A stretch of DNA of 10,244 bases from Trachelipus rathkii (Eukaryota; Arthropoda; Malacostraca; Isopoda; Trachelipodidae): contig JABUQX010014751.1 of NCBI GenBank assembly GCA_015478945.1, forward strand, positions 17,501 through 27,744. The letters run 5' to 3'. The position numbers and the translations under genes are program-made. The notes below the pieces were generated by a model, which was not told the origin of the DNA, did no database searches, and saw only the letters and a list, made by a program, of their open reading frames with translations. The stretch's first letter is position 1; each line of letters begins with the position of its first letter. Below, one piece after another: positions 8,925-10,244 of the stretch.

Positions 8925-10244
8925 ATTGCCAGATATATATTCGAATATAAATCTTAAAATATACTATTATAATATATTTACTATTTTTCCTCGCTGTAAT
9001 ATTATATTATATAAACTATATTATGTTAGACTTCTCATCTGGTATATCAGCTCGTATGCTAAGCTTTTGTAGGAGTCCCACACCTAAATAAAAGAATTAG
9101 AAATATATAAATAATTTTAAATAATTTCAAAGTAAATAAGGGGTCAACCATTACTAATTATTAATTCCCTGAATTTGAGAGAAAATCATACAAGCATACC
9201 GAACTTTCATGTGAATTAGACATCTAAATTTTATATTAGATAACAGTAAGTACTTAGACGTGAAAATAATTAAAAGAAGTATTATTTCAATACTACATAA
9301 TAAATTTGACAATATCGATTACAGGCATTCCTCAGATATACATTTTTAATGATATATTATATTTACATGATGACAATGTCTACATTTAAAACTTTGTTTT
9401 TATAACCGTAATTTCAAACAAATATATATATATTAGATAGCAAATTTCTTCACTTCGATGATATAATCATAATTAGGATTAGCTTTCTTTAATATAGAAA
9501 TAGTTGTAACAGTGCTAATATAATAATATCATTCTCATTCAAGAAAAGTTATGTGATAAACTAACTTTAGGATATTAGGTGTGACTGTTTAAACGTCATA
9601 ACATTTAACTCGACTTCTATACATTAATTTACGTTAATATTCTAAATACTTAAGAATTGTAGTATTAATCCCTGAAGTTATGGTTAAAATTAGATAAATA
9701 TTTAATATACCTTATAAAATGTTATAATATCATCGTTAATAAAGAATATATAACAGCTTTATATTGGTTAAGTGAGTCTTGATTTTTTCGTGGTCATTTG
9801 CAAGTACCGTTCTAAGATGGTATAGAATATGCATACGATCTCACATTTATGCTATATATATATTAACCTGTATAGATTAAAAATAGCTTTTGAATATAAC
9901 TTTGCTCACTCGTCAATAGTAAACATCTTGTATACAATAAACTTATGTATATATTATATATAACTGTATATTTAGCTTTGATGTGATATTATATTTACCG
10001 CAATAGTACTATTCTGTTCTAAGGCGGTTGATTATCTCGTAGATTCATCAATGAAATATAGTACATTACTACTATAATGTATAATGATTGTTTGTGTTTA
10101 CCGATATATAGAACTTTTCTTTCGAAGGACCTTTTGTGTGGTGTTGAGTGCAAGTCTTATCTTTTATTTACCTTGTGGATGATAGATTATTGATGTGCTC
10201 GGTATCTAACGAATCATATAAAACATAATTAAAAATAAATTCTT
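8925..10244. other. unique AT-rich DNA with no confirmed gene
   Basis: All frames are broken by frequent stops, and no tRNA, rRNA or known domain is recognisable. Noted within it are the weak second RT relic (9251-9389) and a 38-codon plus frame at 10077-10193. That frame starts MYNDCLCLPIYRTFLSKD and contains CGVECKSYLLFTLWMIDY; it has balanced composition but is short and unidentified. A short AGGAGTCCCACACCTAAATA segment at 9071-9090 faintly recalls the 3' region of some flatworm retroelements, from memory only. The window ends inside this sequence. Confidence 0.5.
9251..9389 (+). mobile_element. possible second, shrunken reverse-transcriptase relic
   Basis: One plus frame at 9324-9386 reads GIPQIYIFNDILYLHDDNVY, ending at a TAA at 9387-9389. 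This resembles the LINE core GIPQG...LYINDI followed by the ADD catalytic box, with the bases between them deleted and Ala replaced by His before the two Asp. YLDVK at 9251-9265 resembles the YLD first Asp block, though it is much nearer than in an intact enzyme (about 24 codons instead of about 70). Being downstream of the better fossil in the same orientation, it could be a second nested or tandem copy. The match is short and chance is a real possibility. Confidence 0.25.

Noticed and set aside
1..10244. CRISPR array, tRNA or rRNA genes, bacterial promoters and ribosome binding sites
   Set aside because: I found no regularly spaced repeats with unique spacers, no clear tRNA T-loop/acceptor pairing and no rRNA core motifs. 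The LINE fossil and simple repeats indicate a eukaryotic genome.

Overview
This is an extremely AT-rich eukaryotic nuclear window. It has no intact protein gene, no RNA gene that I can recognise, and no bacterial-style operon or CRISPR array. Long irregular (TA)n/(ATT)n blocks, a large (GA)n tract and the decayed reverse transcriptase of a non-LTR retrotransposon all point to an animal genome, probably an invertebrate. A few unique stretches look to me like repeats of blood-fluke-type flatworms, but that is memory-based and weak, so the organism remains open.

Layout: 1-455 is ordinary AT-rich unique sequence with one minus-strand open stretch ending at a good splice-donor consensus. 456-1324 is a TA-rich array, followed at once by a 250-base purine (GA-rich) tract at 1321-1570. 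1571-2216 is unique and carries a broken minus-strand reading frame (1775-2208) with one stop and one frameshift. 2217-4390 is almost wholly TA-rich satellite-like DNA, interrupted by two small higher-complexity islands (2364-2486 and 3153-3195). A third island (4391-4571) holds a perfect inverted repeat. 4572-6540 is again simple sequence, first TA, then T-rich with TTA/ATT repeats. From 6541 to the end the sequence is unique and moderately AT-rich.

The best-supported item is in the right part. At 8041-8924 (+) six or more reverse-transcriptase signatures occur in the right order and at close to the right spacing: a QHGFR-like block, YLD...FD, RQQSV, SGV...TSLGPIL, ADDTKL and an N..(K)CK block. 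Stops and frameshifts are scattered through it. It is a dead LINE copy, most like the CR1/Jockey group. A possible second, shorter RT relic lies at 9251-9389. A separate minus-strand frame at 6626-6901 opens with ATG and runs 92 codons with a single internal TAG; I do not recognise its product.

The genes do not work together in any pathway: the window is repeat-dominated intergenic or intronic DNA carrying transposon and unidentified coding relics. I found no convincing new biological system. The items most worth following are the two unidentified minus-strand frames and the protein-like islands embedded in the TA arrays.
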